Source of the DNA: Thalassobacillus_A hwangdonensis
GTDB lineage: Bacteria; Bacillota; Bacilli; Bacillales; Halobacillaceae
Assembly (NCBI RefSeq): GCF_042675915.1
Contig: NZ_JBHTKL010000002.1
Span: forward strand, 1 to 64,000
Direction: 5' to 3'
DNA length: 64,000 bases
In this document: one piece after another, positions 8,409 to 17,253 of the stretch
How the letters are laid out: each line of letters opens with the position of its first letter
Position numbering within the stretch: position 1 is the stretch's first letter
Notes under the pieces: model-generated
Told to the model about the DNA's origin: nothing
Databases searched by the model: none
The model's input: only the letters and a program-made list of their open reading frames with translations
Program-made: the position numbers and the translations under genes

Positions 8409-8972
8409 ATGGAAACCATAATAAAACAAAAGATAAAAGAGGTTAAGAAAGGGGATCAGTCCTCTTTTGAAGACATCGTATCATTCTACCAGAATAAAGT
8501 GTATCAGATCTGCTTCCGCATGATTGGTAATGCCCATGAGGCGGAGGACCTTGCGCAGGAAGCCTTCATCAGAGCGTACACGAACATCCACACCTTTGAT
8601 GAACGAAGGAAATTTTCAACCTGGTTATATCGCATAGCGACGAACCTTACAATCGACCGTATCCGAAAGAAGAAACCGGATTATTTCCTGGATGCGGAAG
8701 TGAAGGGGACAGAAGGGTTGGATATGTATTCACAATTGGCTGCGGACCAAGCGTTACCGGAGGAAGAGGTAGAGAGCCTGGAATTGCAATCGTATATCCA
8801 TAAGGAAATTCTGGCACTGCCGCCTAAATACCGCAGCATCATCGTACTGAGGTTCCTGGATGAACTATCGCTTCAGGAGATTGCTGAAGTGCTGGATATT
8901 CCGGTAGGTACGGTGAAGACACGGATACATCGTGGGCGAGAAGCGTTAAGAAAGAGGCTGCGCCATGTGTAA
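8409..8972 (+). CDS. sigW: ECF RNA polymerase sigma factor SigW
   Basis: This 187-residue extracytoplasmic-function sigma factor contains region 2 (the DLAQEAFIRAY and FSTWLYRIATNLTID segments) and region 4 (LPPKYRSIIVLRFLDELSL, then VGTVKTRIHRGREALR). In B. subtilis SigW answers cell-envelope stress, antimicrobial peptides and alkaline shock. The 187-residue length equals that of the B. subtilis protein when ATG 8409 is used. That start lies downstream of the promoter, whereas longer in-frame starts would lie at or before the transcription start. rsiW follows 14 bases later, the standard sigma/anti-sigma operon. Confidence 0.96.
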   Translation: METIIKQKIKEVKKGDQSSFEDIVSFYQNKVYQICFRMIGNAHEAEDLAQEAFIRAYTNIHTFDERRKFSTWLYRIATNLTIDRIRKKKPDYFLDAEVKGTEGLDMYSQLAADQALPEEEVESLELQSYIHKEILALPPKYRSIIVLRFLDELSLQEIAEVLDIPVGTVKTRIHRGREALRKRLRHV

Positions 8973-8986
8973 AGGAGTGAGAGAGA

Positions 8987-9631
8987 ATGAAATGTAAGCC
9001 TGAAACAGTTGCGTTGATGCATAAATACCTTGACGGCGAATTGAAACAAGAAGAAGAGAGAGAACTTCGTACGCATCTACAGCAATGCAGTGCTTGTCAA
9101 AATCATTTCCATGAATTGAAGCGAACGATCACGATGGTCGGAAGCTCCAGTCATATAAATGCACCACCGGATTTCACGAAAAAAGTGATGGCGGGCCTTC
9201 CTAAACAGAAGAAACGTAACAATGTTACAAGGTGGTTGAGGCATCACCCGCTGATTACAGCTGCCGCAGTATTTTTCCTTCTGATGTTCAGCGGTGTATT
9301 CTCCGCTTGGAATCAGGATCAGCAAGTGACCGTTTCCAAACAGGAGAACCTGATCATCAAAGAGGATATGGTGATTGTGCCGGAAGGTGTGACCGTCAAA
9401 GGTGACCTGGTTGTGAGGAATGGTGATCTCAAAATCGAAGGTGCTGTCGATGGTGATGTCACGATGATCAATGGTCAGATCATTACGGACGATACCCCTC
9501 CAGACAACCCGCTTGAAGGCGAAAAATATATGGCATATGTCAGCGGTGAAGTGGAAGAAGTGAACCAGGTTTTCGAGTGGATGTGGTATCACGTAAAAGA
9601 TACGTTCAAAGATGTCTTTTCATTGAATTGA
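8987..9631 (+). CDS. rsiW: Anti-sigma-W factor RsiW
   Basis: This 214-residue single-pass membrane protein has an N-terminal zinc-binding anti-sigma domain with the HLQQCSAC motif (H...CxxC), one membrane helix (about residues 87-105) and an extracytoplasmic tail. In the known pathway RsiW holds SigW inactive until it is cut by PrsW, RasP and Clp proteases under envelope stress. AAAGGAGTGAG precedes the ATG. It is co-transcribed with sigW and followed by a terminator. The outer domain (about 110-214), beta-rich in appearance, agrees with family members of about 208 residues. Confidence 0.93.
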   Translation: MKCKPETVALMHKYLDGELKQEEERELRTHLQQCSACQNHFHELKRTITMVGSSSHINAPPDFTKKVMAGLPKQKKRNNVTRWLRHHPLITAAAVFFLLMFSGVFSAWNQDQQVTVSKQENLIIKEDMVIVPEGVTVKGDLVVRNGDLKIEGAVDGDVTMINGQIITDDTPPDNPLEGEKYMAYVSGEVEEVNQVFEWMWYHVKDTFKDVFSLN

Positions 9632-9643
9632 ATGAGGCTTTCC

Positions 9644-9676
9644 AAGGAACTTGTTTTCATAGACAAGTTCCTTTTT
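9644..9676 (+). terminator. Terminator of sigW-rsiW
   Basis: The arms AAGGAACTTGT and ACAAGTTCCTT are followed by TTT; the hairpin separates the sigma-W operon from cdaA. Confidence 0.85.
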
Positions 9677-9783
9677 CTATATACTGTAATAATGTGTTCC
9701 AATCGTGTAGTGTGATATAATAGGACAAACTATGACATTTTTCAAAAATATTTCACTTACATTATATAGAAGGAAGTGTAGGC

Positions 9784-10605
9784 ATGCTTGATGGGGGACG
9801 CGATGTACTCGATTATTTATTGATAGCAATAGACATAGCCCTTGTCTGGTTTGTTATTTATAAACTCATCATGCTTGTGCGCGGAACGAAAGCGATTCAG
9901 CTCTTGAAGGGAATCTTTGTCGTTCTGGCGATTTGGCTGATGAGCTATCTGTTTGGGCTGACCACGCTCCGTATGCTGATGTCAGAAGCCATCACATGGG
10001 GTTTCTTAGGAATATTGATCCTTTTCCAACCGGAGTTCAGACGTGCTCTTGAACAGCTGGGAAGAGGAAGCTTCTTCAGCAGCAGGAATGTTTCTGAAGA
10101 ACAGATGATTGAAAAGTCGATTCAAGCGATTTTGAAATCCACCAGCTATATGGCGAAGCGTCGCATCGGAGCGTTGATTACAATTGAAAGAGAGACGGGG
10201 ATGGGCGATTATGTCGAGACCGGAATTCCAGTCGGAGGCCGTTTGACGAGTGAATTGCTGACGAACATCTTCATTCCGAATACACCGTTGCATGATGGGG
10301 CGGTAATTTTGAAAGGGGATGAGATTGTCGCTGCAGCTTGTTACCTCCCTTTATCCGAGAGTCCTTTCATTTCAAAGGAACTGGGTACCCGCCACCGGGC
10401 GGCTATGGGAATCAGTGAAGTGACAGATGCGCTGACCATCATCGTTTCTGAAGAGACTGGTAATATCTCCTGTACGAAGAATGGTGAACTGCACCGTGAG
10501 TTGACGCAGGAGAAACTGGAAGAAATCCTACGTAAGGAATTTGAAGTTGTAAGCAAAAACTCTTCCTCGAAATCATGGAACTGGAGGGGGACGAAAAATG
10601 GATAA
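9784..10605 (+). CDS. cdaA: Diadenylate cyclase CdaA (c-di-AMP synthase)
   Basis: This 273-residue membrane enzyme condenses two ATP into cyclic di-AMP, the second messenger controlling potassium and osmolyte uptake in Firmicutes. Three N-terminal membrane helices (about 10-80) precede a DAC domain with the catalytic motifs DGA (171-173) and RHR (203-205), at the same positions as in B. subtilis CdaA. AAGGAAGTG precedes the ATG. The gene overlaps cdaR by 8 bases, so the two are translationally coupled, and glmM follows, giving the conserved cdaA-cdaR-glmM cluster whose three proteins interact. Confidence 0.96.
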   Translation: MLDGGRDVLDYLLIAIDIALVWFVIYKLIMLVRGTKAIQLLKGIFVVLAIWLMSYLFGLTTLRMLMSEAITWGFLGILILFQPEFRRALEQLGRGSFFSSRNVSEEQMIEKSIQAILKSTSYMAKRRIGALITIERETGMGDYVETGIPVGGRLTSELLTNIFIPNTPLHDGAVILKGDEIVAAACYLPLSESPFISKELGTRHRAAMGISEVTDALTIIVSEETGNISCTKNGELHRELTQEKLEEILRKEFEVVSKNSSSKSWNWRGTKNG

Positions 10606-11836
10606 GTGGCTGAGAAGTCCATGGTTCGTTCGTGTCATTTCACTTATGATTGCAGTACTGCTTTGGATGTCTGCAAACCTTGATAGTGACACGACATCCG
10701 ATGCATTACTCCTGAATGATGGCAATAATGATTTAGAAGTTCTATCGAATATTCCATTGGATTTAAGGTATGATGATGAACAATTCACCATAACTGGTGT
10801 ACCGCAATATGTGAACGTGACGTTGGAAGGACCGACAAGTGCCATGACACCGCATGTTCGTCAGAAGAACTTCGAGGTTTTTATCGATCTCGAGGACATT
10901 GATGAGCCTGGTACATATCAAGTCAATGTACAGCACAGCGGTATTTCAAACCGATTGAATGTCACGCTTGATCCCGCCACATTGGAAGTGACTGTGACGG
11001 AACGAACTTCTGCGGATTTTGATGTCAGTGTCGATTTCATCAATGACCAGAACCTGATTGAAAACTACACGGTCGGTGAGCCGACAGTAGAACCAGGACA
11101 AGTGACCATCACGGGTTCACAGGATTTAGTCAATCGCGTTGCTTTAGTGAAGGCGATGGTTGATGTGACGAATGTGACGGAAAGCATCGACCAGATAGAA
11201 GCTCCGGTCAAGGTGTACGATTCACAGGGTAATGAATTGAACGTATTGGTCGACCCGAACAGGGTGGATGTATCGGTTCCAATCGATTTGCCGACTGCCA
11301 CTGTACCAATCGAAGTGCAGACGACTGGCGAGCTGCCTGATGGATATGCACTAGGCTCCGTTACACCGAATACACAGGAAGTGACCATTACTGGACCGCA
11401 AACGGTGTTGGATGAAATCGAGAGCATATCTGATTTGGAAGTGGATATCAGCGAACTGACGGAAACGACTACCGTTGACGTAGACATTCCATTACCGGAT
11501 GGAGTTCAGAGTGTAGAACCGGAAACGGTACAAGTGGAAGTGGTAGTGACAGAAGCGGAACAGGCAGAAGAAACCATTGACAATATAGAGGTTGGTGTGG
11601 ATAATCTTCAGGATGGACAGACCATTGACTTTCTGAATCCTGAAGACCAGCTGATCGAAGTCGTTCTGAAAGGTGACCCTGAAGCCTTGGAGCAAGTGAC
11701 GGCAGAGGACCTGCAGGCTTTCATCGATGTAGATGGGCTGGAAAGTGGCGAACATGAAGTTCCGATTCAGTTGGAGACACCGGAAAATGTGGAAGCACAA
11801 GTAAGCACGGAAAATGCAACTGTGCGAATAGGATAA
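10598..11836 (+). CDS. cdaR: CdaA regulatory protein CdaR (YbbR domains)
   Basis: This 412-residue protein has one N-terminal membrane anchor (about 9-26) and an extracytoplasmic part made of successive YbbR-type beta domains (repeats with IPLDLRYDD, VTITGSQDLV, VTITGPQTVLDEI and similar segments). CdaR binds CdaA at the membrane and tunes c-di-AMP production. The start overlaps the cdaA stop by 8 bases. At 412 residues it is shorter than B. subtilis CdaR (about 483), suggesting shorter or fewer tail segments. It is strongly acidic. Confidence 0.93.
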   Translation: MDKWLRSPWFVRVISLMIAVLLWMSANLDSDTTSDALLLNDGNNDLEVLSNIPLDLRYDDEQFTITGVPQYVNVTLEGPTSAMTPHVRQKNFEVFIDLEDIDEPGTYQVNVQHSGISNRLNVTLDPATLEVTVTERTSADFDVSVDFINDQNLIENYTVGEPTVEPGQVTITGSQDLVNRVALVKAMVDVTNVTESIDQIEAPVKVYDSQGNELNVLVDPNRVDVSVPIDLPTATVPIEVQTTGELPDGYALGSVTPNTQEVTITGPQTVLDEIESISDLEVDISELTETTTVDVDIPLPDGVQSVEPETVQVEVVVTEAEQAEETIDNIEVGVDNLQDGQTIDFLNPEDQLIEVVLKGDPEALEQVTAEDLQAFIDVDGLESGEHEVPIQLETPENVEAQVSTENATVRIG

Positions 11837-11876
11837 ATCAGAATCGTTGGGAAAGATGAAGGAGAGGTATTACATC

Positions 11877-13223
11877 ATGGGAAATTATTTTGGTACAGAT
11901 GGTGTGCGTGGCGTAGCAAATAAGGATTTGACTCCGGAATTAGCGTTCAAGCTTGGAAGATTCGGAGGCTATGTCGTTACGAAAGGTGTAGAGCGTCCGA
12001 AAGTATTGATCGGCCGTGATACAAGAATCTCTGGTCATATGCTTGAAGGAGCACTGGCTGCAGGCTTGCTTTCTATCGGAGCGGAAGTGATGCGCGTCGG
12101 TGTCATCTCCACTCCAGGAGTTGCCTATTTGACGAAAGCATTGGGAGCAGAGGCTGGAGTCATGATTTCTGCATCTCATAACCCAGTAGAAGACAATGGC
12201 ATCAAATTCTTCGGTCCCGATGGATTCAAGCTGACCGATGATCAGGAAAACGAAATTGAAGCGTTGATGGACAAAGACACGGATGATCTTCCTCGCCCAG
12301 TAGGCGGAGATCTTGGACAGGTAAACGACTACTTCGAAGGCGGCCAGCGTTACATGCAGTACTTGAAGCAGACGGTGGATTACGACTTCGAAGGAATGCA
12401 TATCGCTTTGGATTGTGCGCATGGTGCGACTTCTTCCTTGGCATCTCATATGTTTGCCGACTTGGAAGCAGATATCTCATCAATCGGGTCGTCTCCGGAC
12501 GGTTTGAATATCAATGACGGTGTCGGCTCGACTCACCCTGAAGCAGTGAAGAAGCTTGTGCTTGAAAAGGGTGCGGATATCGGTCTTGCTTTCGATGGAG
12601 ATGGAGACAGACTGATTGCAGTCGATGAGAAAGGGAACATCGTAGATGGAGACCAGATCATGTTCATCTGCGCTAAACATATGAACAAAAAAGGCCAGTT
12701 GAATCATTCTACTGTCGTTTCTACTGTAATGAGTAACCTCGGTTTCTATAAAGCGGTGGAAGCAGAAGGAATGAAGAGTGACAAGACTGCAGTAGGTGAC
12801 CGCTATGTGATGGAAGAAATGCGCAATGGCGGGTACAACCTCGGCGGAGAGCAGTCCGGACACATCATTTTCCTTGATCACAATACGACAGGTGACGGAA
12901 TGCTGTCTGCATTGCAGCTCGTCAACGTCATGAAGGATACCGGCAAGCCTCTATCCGAACTTGCATCAGAAATGAAGAAATTCCCGCAAGTATTGAAAAA
13001 TGTTAAGGTCACGGATAAAAAGGCTGTACAGACGAATGACAAAGTCCAGGAAGCGATTCAGGCTGTTGAAGCGGAAATGGGCGATCAAGGTCGCGTACTT
13101 GTGCGTCCTTCAGGTACAGAACCGCTTGTCCGTGTAATGGTGGAAGCACCTACCGAAGAAGACTGTGAGAAATACGTCAACAAGGTAGTAGAAGTAGTGG
13201 AACAGGAACTAGGAATGGAATGA
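11877..13223 (+). CDS. glmM: Phosphoglucosamine mutase
   Basis: This 448-residue cytosolic enzyme converts glucosamine-6-phosphate to glucosamine-1-phosphate for UDP-GlcNAc and cell-wall synthesis. The phosphoserine loop MISASHNP places the catalytic serine at residue 100. The metal loop DGDGDR and the C-terminal phosphate-binding RPSGTEPLVRVM are intact. The start is ATG 11877, chosen because AAGGAGAGG (11859-11867) sits 9 bases before it and the resulting length equals that of B. subtilis GlmM; an in-frame TTG at 11847 lies upstream of this site and is unlikely. CdaA/CdaR and GlmM are known to form a complex. Confidence 0.96.
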   Translation: MGNYFGTDGVRGVANKDLTPELAFKLGRFGGYVVTKGVERPKVLIGRDTRISGHMLEGALAAGLLSIGAEVMRVGVISTPGVAYLTKALGAEAGVMISASHNPVEDNGIKFFGPDGFKLTDDQENEIEALMDKDTDDLPRPVGGDLGQVNDYFEGGQRYMQYLKQTVDYDFEGMHIALDCAHGATSSLASHMFADLEADISSIGSSPDGLNINDGVGSTHPEAVKKLVLEKGADIGLAFDGDGDRLIAVDEKGNIVDGDQIMFICAKHMNKKGQLNHSTVVSTVMSNLGFYKAVEAEGMKSDKTAVGDRYVMEEMRNGGYNLGGEQSGHIIFLDHNTTGDGMLSALQLVNVMKDTGKPLSELASEMKKFPQVLKNVKVTDKKAVQTNDKVQEAIQAVEAEMGDQGRVLVRPSGTEPLVRVMVEAPTEEDCEKYVNKVVEVVEQELGME

Positions 13224-13229
13224 CCGATG

Positions 13230-13269
13230 ATGCATCGCCTGCACTCAGGAGCAGGCGGTGCATATTTTA
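13230..13269 (+). terminator. Terminator of cdaA-cdaR-glmM
   Basis: The arms ATGCATCGCCTGC and GCAGGCGGTGCAT flank a loop of about 8 bases and are followed by ATTTTATT. Confidence 0.8.
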
Positions 13270-13311
13270 TTACGTGGGGTTTACATTTGTTTTAACCTGA
13301 TCAGAAAATGA

Positions 13312-13341
13312 TTGACCTGGTAGTTTGTATTCGGGTAAAAT
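13312..13341 (+). promoter_or_regulatory. Candidate glmS promoter
   Basis: TTGACC at 13312-13317 and TAAAAT at 13336-13341 are separated by 18 bases, about 115 bases upstream of the ribozyme cleavage site. This gives glmS its own transcript, separate from glmM. Confidence 0.6.
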
Positions 13342-13456
13342 CGTAGTTGTCTTTGATTTTATTTCCATATAGGTTTGAAACCTTTGGAGATGGGATAATA
13401 AGATTAAAGTGCATTCATAGGAATAAGGGGGAACAAGATTAATTATCAGTTATAAA

Positions 13457-13615
13457 AGCGCCAGGACTATTTTCCGTTCGGAGTGAAAATAGTTGACGAG
13501 GAGGAGGTTCATCGAGCGTTCGGCGGATGCCTCCCGGTTGCCACACTTCAACCGATCGTCCCAAGTCAAAACAATGAGGCGACTCTTTGCACAAAGACTT
13601 CGGACAAAGTGCCAA
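13457..13615 (+). ncRNA. glmS ribozyme (glucosamine-6-phosphate activated)
   Basis: The leader carries the conserved core AGCGCCAGGACT, the segment GTTGACGAGGAGGAGGTT, and the block GGCGGATGCCTCCCGGTTG. The cleavage site falls before G13458. Glucosamine-6-phosphate serves as cofactor for self-cleavage, which exposes the glmS mRNA to degradation; this is feedback control of amino-sugar synthesis. The 3' limit, after the P3/P4 region, is approximate. Confidence 0.95.
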
Positions 13616-13631
13616 TAAAGATACGAGAGAG

Positions 13632-13676
13632 GGGGCTGATCGATGCCCCTGATCGGGTGTTGGTCAGCCTCCCATA
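13632..13676 (+). promoter_or_regulatory. Hairpin between the glmS ribozyme and the glmS ribosome binding site
   Basis: GGCTGATC pairs with GGTCAGCC, and an inner ATGCCC pairs with GGGTGT, forming a stable hairpin. It ends a few bases before AAGGAGG. There is no T-run, so it is not a terminator. Whether it protects the cut mRNA or affects translation is unknown. Confidence 0.55.
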
Positions 13677-13696
13677 ACTAAGGAGGATACACCAAC

Positions 13697-15499
13697 ATGT
13701 GTGGAATTGTAGGATATATCGGACAAAATGATACGAAAGAGATTTTGCTTAAAGGACTGGAGAAGCTGGAGTACCGCGGATATGACTCTGCAGGTATCGC
13801 TACATTGAATGATAACGGCGTCGATGTTTTCAAAGTGAAAGGTCGTATTGCAACACTTCGTGAAGCAGTAGATGAAAATGTACATGCAACAATGGGAATT
13901 GGCCATACCCGCTGGGCGACACACGGGGCACCGAGCGAATTGAATGCCCACCCGCACCAAAGTACGTCTGGACGCTTTACCATTGTTCATAACGGAGTCA
14001 TCGAAAACTACACGGACGTTCAGGAAGATTACCTTTCCGGAGTAGAACTGAAAAGTGAAACAGACACAGAAATCATCGTTCAATTGATTGAAGTGCTGTA
14101 CAACCAGATGGATGACGTTTCAGCGGCATTCCGTAAAGCGGTTGAATTGCTGAAAGGTTCTTACGCGATTGCATTGATCGATGCAGAGAATGCAGACACG
14201 ATCTACGTAGCGAAAAACAAAAGCCCATTGCTTGTCGGCCTTGGCGACGACTTCAACGTCGTATCCAGTGACTCGATGGCAATGCTGCAAGTAACAGATC
14301 AGTTCCTTGAATTGATGGATAAAGAAGTCGTAATCGTTCAGCGTGACGGTGTAGAAATCCAGTTGTTGGACGGCACGAAAGTAGAGCGTGAACCGTTCAC
14401 TGCCGAGCTTGATGCATCCGACATCGAAAAAGGAACCTACCCTCACTTCATGTTGAAGGAAATCGATGAACAGCCATTGGTCATGCGTAAAATCATTCAA
14501 GAGTATCAAAACGAAGATAATGAAATCAAACTGGACCCTGAAATCCGTAAAGCGATGACAGACTGCGACCGCATCTATATCATTGCAGCAGGAACAAGCT
14601 ATCACGCTGGATTGATCGGTAAACAGTTCATCGAAAAATTTGCGAACATTCCAGTTGAAGTCCATGTGGCAAGTGAGTTCTCTTACAACATGCCATTACT
14701 ATCTGAAAAACCATTATTCGTCTACATCTCCCAAAGTGGAGAGACTGCGGACAGCCGTTCCGTACTTGTACAGACGAAAGAGCTAGGACACCCGGCACTG
14801 ACGATTACGAACGTACCAGGGTCCACCCTTTCTCGTGAAGCAGACTATACCCTGCACCTGCATGCAGGCCCTGAAATTGCCGTAGCATCTACAAAGGCAT
14901 ATACTGCGCAAATGGCTGTACTTGCTATCTTGGCAGTAGATACAGCGAAAGCAAAAGGAATCGAACTTGATTTCGATCCAATGCAGGAGCTAGCTATCGT
15001 TGCGAACGCAATGGAAGCGATGACTGACCAGAAAGACCTGATGGAAGGACTTGCGAAAGACTTCCTTTCAACAACACGCAACTGCTTCTTCATCGGCCGC
15101 AGCATCGACTACTACGTATGCTTGGAAGGTGCCTTGAAGCTGAAAGAAATCTCTTATATCCAAGCGGAAGGTTTCGCTGGTGGAGAATTGAAGCACGGTA
15201 CGATCGCTTTGATTGAAGAAGGTACTCCTGTCATCGCACTTGCTACACAAGAGCCGGTCAACTATTCTATCCGTGGTAACGTACAGGAAGTCGTTGCACG
15301 TGGAGCGAATGCATGTGTAATCAGCATGAAAGGCCTTGAGAAGAAAGGCGACAGCTTCGTGCTGCCACAAGTACACGAATTGATGACACCATTGGTTTCT
15401 GTACTGCCATTGCAAATGGTTTCCTACTACGCAGCCCTTCACCGTGACTGTGACGTAGATAAACCACGTAACCTTGCTAAATCAGTAACAGTTGAGTAA
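13697..15499 (+). CDS. glmS: Glutamine--fructose-6-phosphate aminotransferase (isomerizing)
   Basis: This 600-residue cytosolic enzyme makes glucosamine-6-phosphate from fructose-6-phosphate and glutamine, the first step of UDP-GlcNAc synthesis. It begins MCGIVGYIG, so the N-terminal nucleophile cysteine is residue 2 before Met removal. The glutaminase domain (about 1-220) is followed by two SIS domains (about 285-600; GTSYHAG, SQSGETADS) and ends in KSVTVE as usual. AAGGAGG precedes the ATG. Expression is controlled by the upstream ribozyme. A strong terminator follows. Confidence 0.97.
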   Translation: MCGIVGYIGQNDTKEILLKGLEKLEYRGYDSAGIATLNDNGVDVFKVKGRIATLREAVDENVHATMGIGHTRWATHGAPSELNAHPHQSTSGRFTIVHNGVIENYTDVQEDYLSGVELKSETDTEIIVQLIEVLYNQMDDVSAAFRKAVELLKGSYAIALIDAENADTIYVAKNKSPLLVGLGDDFNVVSSDSMAMLQVTDQFLELMDKEVVIVQRDGVEIQLLDGTKVEREPFTAELDASDIEKGTYPHFMLKEIDEQPLVMRKIIQEYQNEDNEIKLDPEIRKAMTDCDRIYIIAAGTSYHAGLIGKQFIEKFANIPVEVHVASEFSYNMPLLSEKPLFVYISQSGETADSRSVLVQTKELGHPALTITNVPGSTLSREADYTLHLHAGPEIAVASTKAYTAQMAVLAILAVDTAKAKGIELDFDPMQELAIVANAMEAMTDQKDLMEGLAKDFLSTTRNCFFIGRSIDYYVCLEGALKLKEISYIQAEGFAGGELKHGTIALIEEGTPVIALATQEPVNYSIRGNVQEVVARGANACVISMKGLEKKGDSFVLPQVHELMTPLVSVLPLQMVSYYAALHRDCDVDKPRNLAKSVTVE

Positions 15500-15512
15500 G
15501 AATATACAAAAT

Positions 15513-15548
15513 AAGAGCGTTCATCCTTCTCGGGATGAACGCTCTTTT
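15513..15548. terminator. Bidirectional terminator between glmS and bdbC
   Basis: A perfect stem (AAGAGCGTTCATCC paired with GGATGAACGCTCTT) is followed by TTT and preceded by A-rich sequence, so it can serve both convergent transcripts. Confidence 0.9.
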
Positions 15549-15560
15549 ACATTTAATCGA

Positions 15561-15989
15561 TTATTTCTTCCTTCCGAACCACAGAATCACCGTAATGGAA
15601 ACAAACGCAGTCAGTGCTAAGAAAGGAATGGTAATGAATCCGAGCCAATTAATATACTCGGCGCTGCAAGGAACTCCTTGCGCACATGGCTTTATTTGAG
15701 CAAAGCCAGGGACCTTCTGTTCCAGATAATGAAAGAGTGAAATGCTTCCTCCGATGATCGAAAGAGGAAGGACATATTTGATGATCTGTCTTTCATTATA
15801 AAAGGTGGCGATTCCAAGCAAGATGCTGAGTGGATACATGAAGATGCGCTGGTACCAGCATAATTCACATGGAATATATTCTTTAATTTCACTAAAGTAT
15901 AAGCTTCCTAATGTAGCAATAATGGAGATCAACCAGGCAAAATACAAGTGGTACGCTTTTCTGCTGGCTTCATTTTTTACAGAACTCAT
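15561..15989 (-). CDS. bdbC: Disulfide bond formation protein BdbC (DsbB family)
   Basis: This 142-residue membrane protein has four predicted helices and two redox cysteine pairs: C41/C44 in CELCWYQR, and C102/C108 in the second loop. It reoxidises a DsbA-like partner outside the membrane and passes electrons to quinone. It overlaps the upstream thioredoxin-like gene by 4 bases (ATGA), so the two are coupled. The pairing and motifs match the B. subtilis BdbC-BdbD system, which is needed for competence and exported disulfide proteins. Confidence 0.9.
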   Translation of the reverse strand: MSSVKNEASRKAYHLYFAWLISIIATLGSLYFSEIKEYIPCELCWYQRIFMYPLSILLGIATFYNERQIIKYVLPLSIIGGSISLFHYLEQKVPGFAQIKPCAQGVPCSAEYINWLGFITIPFLALTAFVSITVILWFGRKK

Positions 15990-16675
15990 TGCCTGTCCTC
16001 AAGTTCTTCCTCTATTACAGATTTGATTTTCTCATAATCGAAAGGGTTTTCTAAAATGCGTCCATTGATCATGACAGTAGGGGTCAGCTGGATATCATAT
16101 TGTTCAACTAAACCGTTATCAACATTGACAGCTTCCTCCACTGCATCAGAGGATAGATTTTCTTTGAATTTTTCCTCATCCAAACCTTCTACACTTTCTT
16201 TTGCCACTTCCAAGAGTAATTCTTCAGTGACCCATTGTTCATCATGGCTTTCAGGTTGATTCGCATATAAATTTTTACTGAACTCCCAGAATGATTCAGG
16301 TGCCAGCTGATACACAGCCTCTCCGCCTTTAGCTGCCAAGAAGGATTCCTCGCCATGGAACAGTACATTGACATAGGTAAACTGCGCATCGCCTGTATCA
16401 ATAAAGTCCTTTTTTAACTGTGGATAAACCTGTTCGCTCCAAGCTTTACATGAAGGACATTTATAATCCCCGAATTCAACGATTTGAACAGGGGCATCTG
16501 CATCTCCTAATGTTGGTTGGTTTTCCGTGGAAATAGCTTCATTCTCAGAGGTACTTTCGCTCACTTCTTCTTGCTTTTCTTTATTGTTGAATACTACAAG
16601 GACGGTTAGAAGGCCGATAACAAATACCGTCAACAATACGATAAACTTCATATTTCCTTTCTTGTGCTCTGCCAA
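15986..16675 (-). CDS. bdbD: Membrane-anchored thiol-disulfide oxidoreductase BdbD (DsbA family)
   Basis: This ~229-residue extracytoplasmic oxidase has one N-terminal membrane anchor, an acidic linker and a DsbA-type thioredoxin fold with the active site CPSC in FGDYKCPSC (cysteines at about 73 and 76) and a late cis-proline loop (QLTPTVMINGR). It introduces disulfides into exported proteins and is reoxidised by BdbC, encoded next. I place the start at TTG 16675, because AAGGAG sits 8 bases before it; the in-frame GTG at 16684 directly abuts the same site. The Met-Ala-Glu-His start is typical of the family. Confidence 0.88.
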   Translation of the reverse strand: MAEHKKGNMKFIVLLTVFVIGLLTVLVVFNNKEKQEEVSESTSENEAISTENQPTLGDADAPVQIVEFGDYKCPSCKAWSEQVYPQLKKDFIDTGDAQFTYVNVLFHGEESFLAAKGGEAVYQLAPESFWEFSKNLYANQPESHDEQWVTEELLLEVAKESVEGLDEEKFKENLSSDAVEEAVNVDNGLVEQYDIQLTPTVMINGRILENPFDYEKIKSVIEEELEDRQ

Positions 16676-16762
16676 TAGACTCACTCCTTCACTTCTGACT
16701 CATAGCCATAGAAGTCTAACTCATAATAAGTACAGGTTTAGTTTATGGAAAAACAGGCATAC

Positions 16763-16849
16763 ATTCAAGTGATTGTTTGAATAAAAATATTGACACATTT
16801 GTTACAAAGGTCATACACTATAAACAAACATTCAAACAATCATTAGAAT
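16763..16849 (+). promoter_or_regulatory. cadC-cadA promoter bracketed by inverted operator copies
   Basis: TTGACA (16790-16795) and TACACT (16814-16819) lie 18 bases apart. The 13-base string TGATTGTTTGAAT (16770-16782) recurs as its exact reverse complement at 16830-16842, so the two copies bracket the promoter. Each copy also sits in a local ATTCAA-N8-TTGAAT type palindrome (16763-16782 perfect; 16830-16849 with one mismatch). This resembles CadC operator half-sites containing TTCAA. CadC repression here is inferred. Confidence 0.7.
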
Positions 16850-16862
16850 GAGGGTGTAAATA

Positions 16863-17234
16863 ATGAGCGAAGAAGTAGTAAAAAAACCCCTTAAAGATAC
16901 ATGTGACACGTTTTGTTACGATGAAGCACTTGTCCAACGCGTGCAACCGGAAATTAAAAAAGTGGAAGGCGTCGAATTGATTTTCAAAGCGCTATCGGAT
17001 GCAACGCGGATGAAAATAGCGTATGCGTTGACGTTGGAGAAGGAACTATGTGTTTGCGATGTGGCAAACATTATCGGTTCGACCACGGCTACAGCTTCTC
17101 ACCATCTAAGGTTATTGCGCAACATGAAGCTGGCCAAATACCGTAAAAAAGGAAAGCTTGTATTTTATTCGTTGGCCGATGATCATGTTCATCAGTTGGT
17201 TTCAATTGCTTTACTGCACTCACAAGAAGGTTGA
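16863..17234 (+). CDS. cadC: ArsR/SmtB-family metal-sensing repressor CadC
   Basis: This 123-residue winged-helix repressor releases DNA when it binds Cd, Pb or Zn. The alpha3N metal site is visible as C14 and C18 in the N-terminal arm plus C63 and C65 in the ELCVCD helix; the alpha5 zinc site residues D107 and H110 are in ADDHVHQL. These match the ligands known from the pI258 CadC. The recognition helix reads TTATASHHLRLLRN. It lies 19 bases before cadA in one operon under the bracketed promoter. Confidence 0.92.
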   Translation: MSEEVVKKPLKDTCDTFCYDEALVQRVQPEIKKVEGVELIFKALSDATRMKIAYALTLEKELCVCDVANIIGSTTATASHHLRLLRNMKLAKYRKKGKLVFYSLADDHVHQLVSIALLHSQEG

Positions 17235-17253
17235 ATAGAGAGGGGGAAACCCA

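Noticed and set aside
9077..9592. 171-codon minus-strand frame opposite rsiW
   Set aside because: Antisense shadow of rsiW with His-rich random composition.
13375..13399. Second glmS promoter (TTGAAA ... GATAAT)
   Set aside because: The spacer is only 13 bases; the pair at 13312-13341 fits better.
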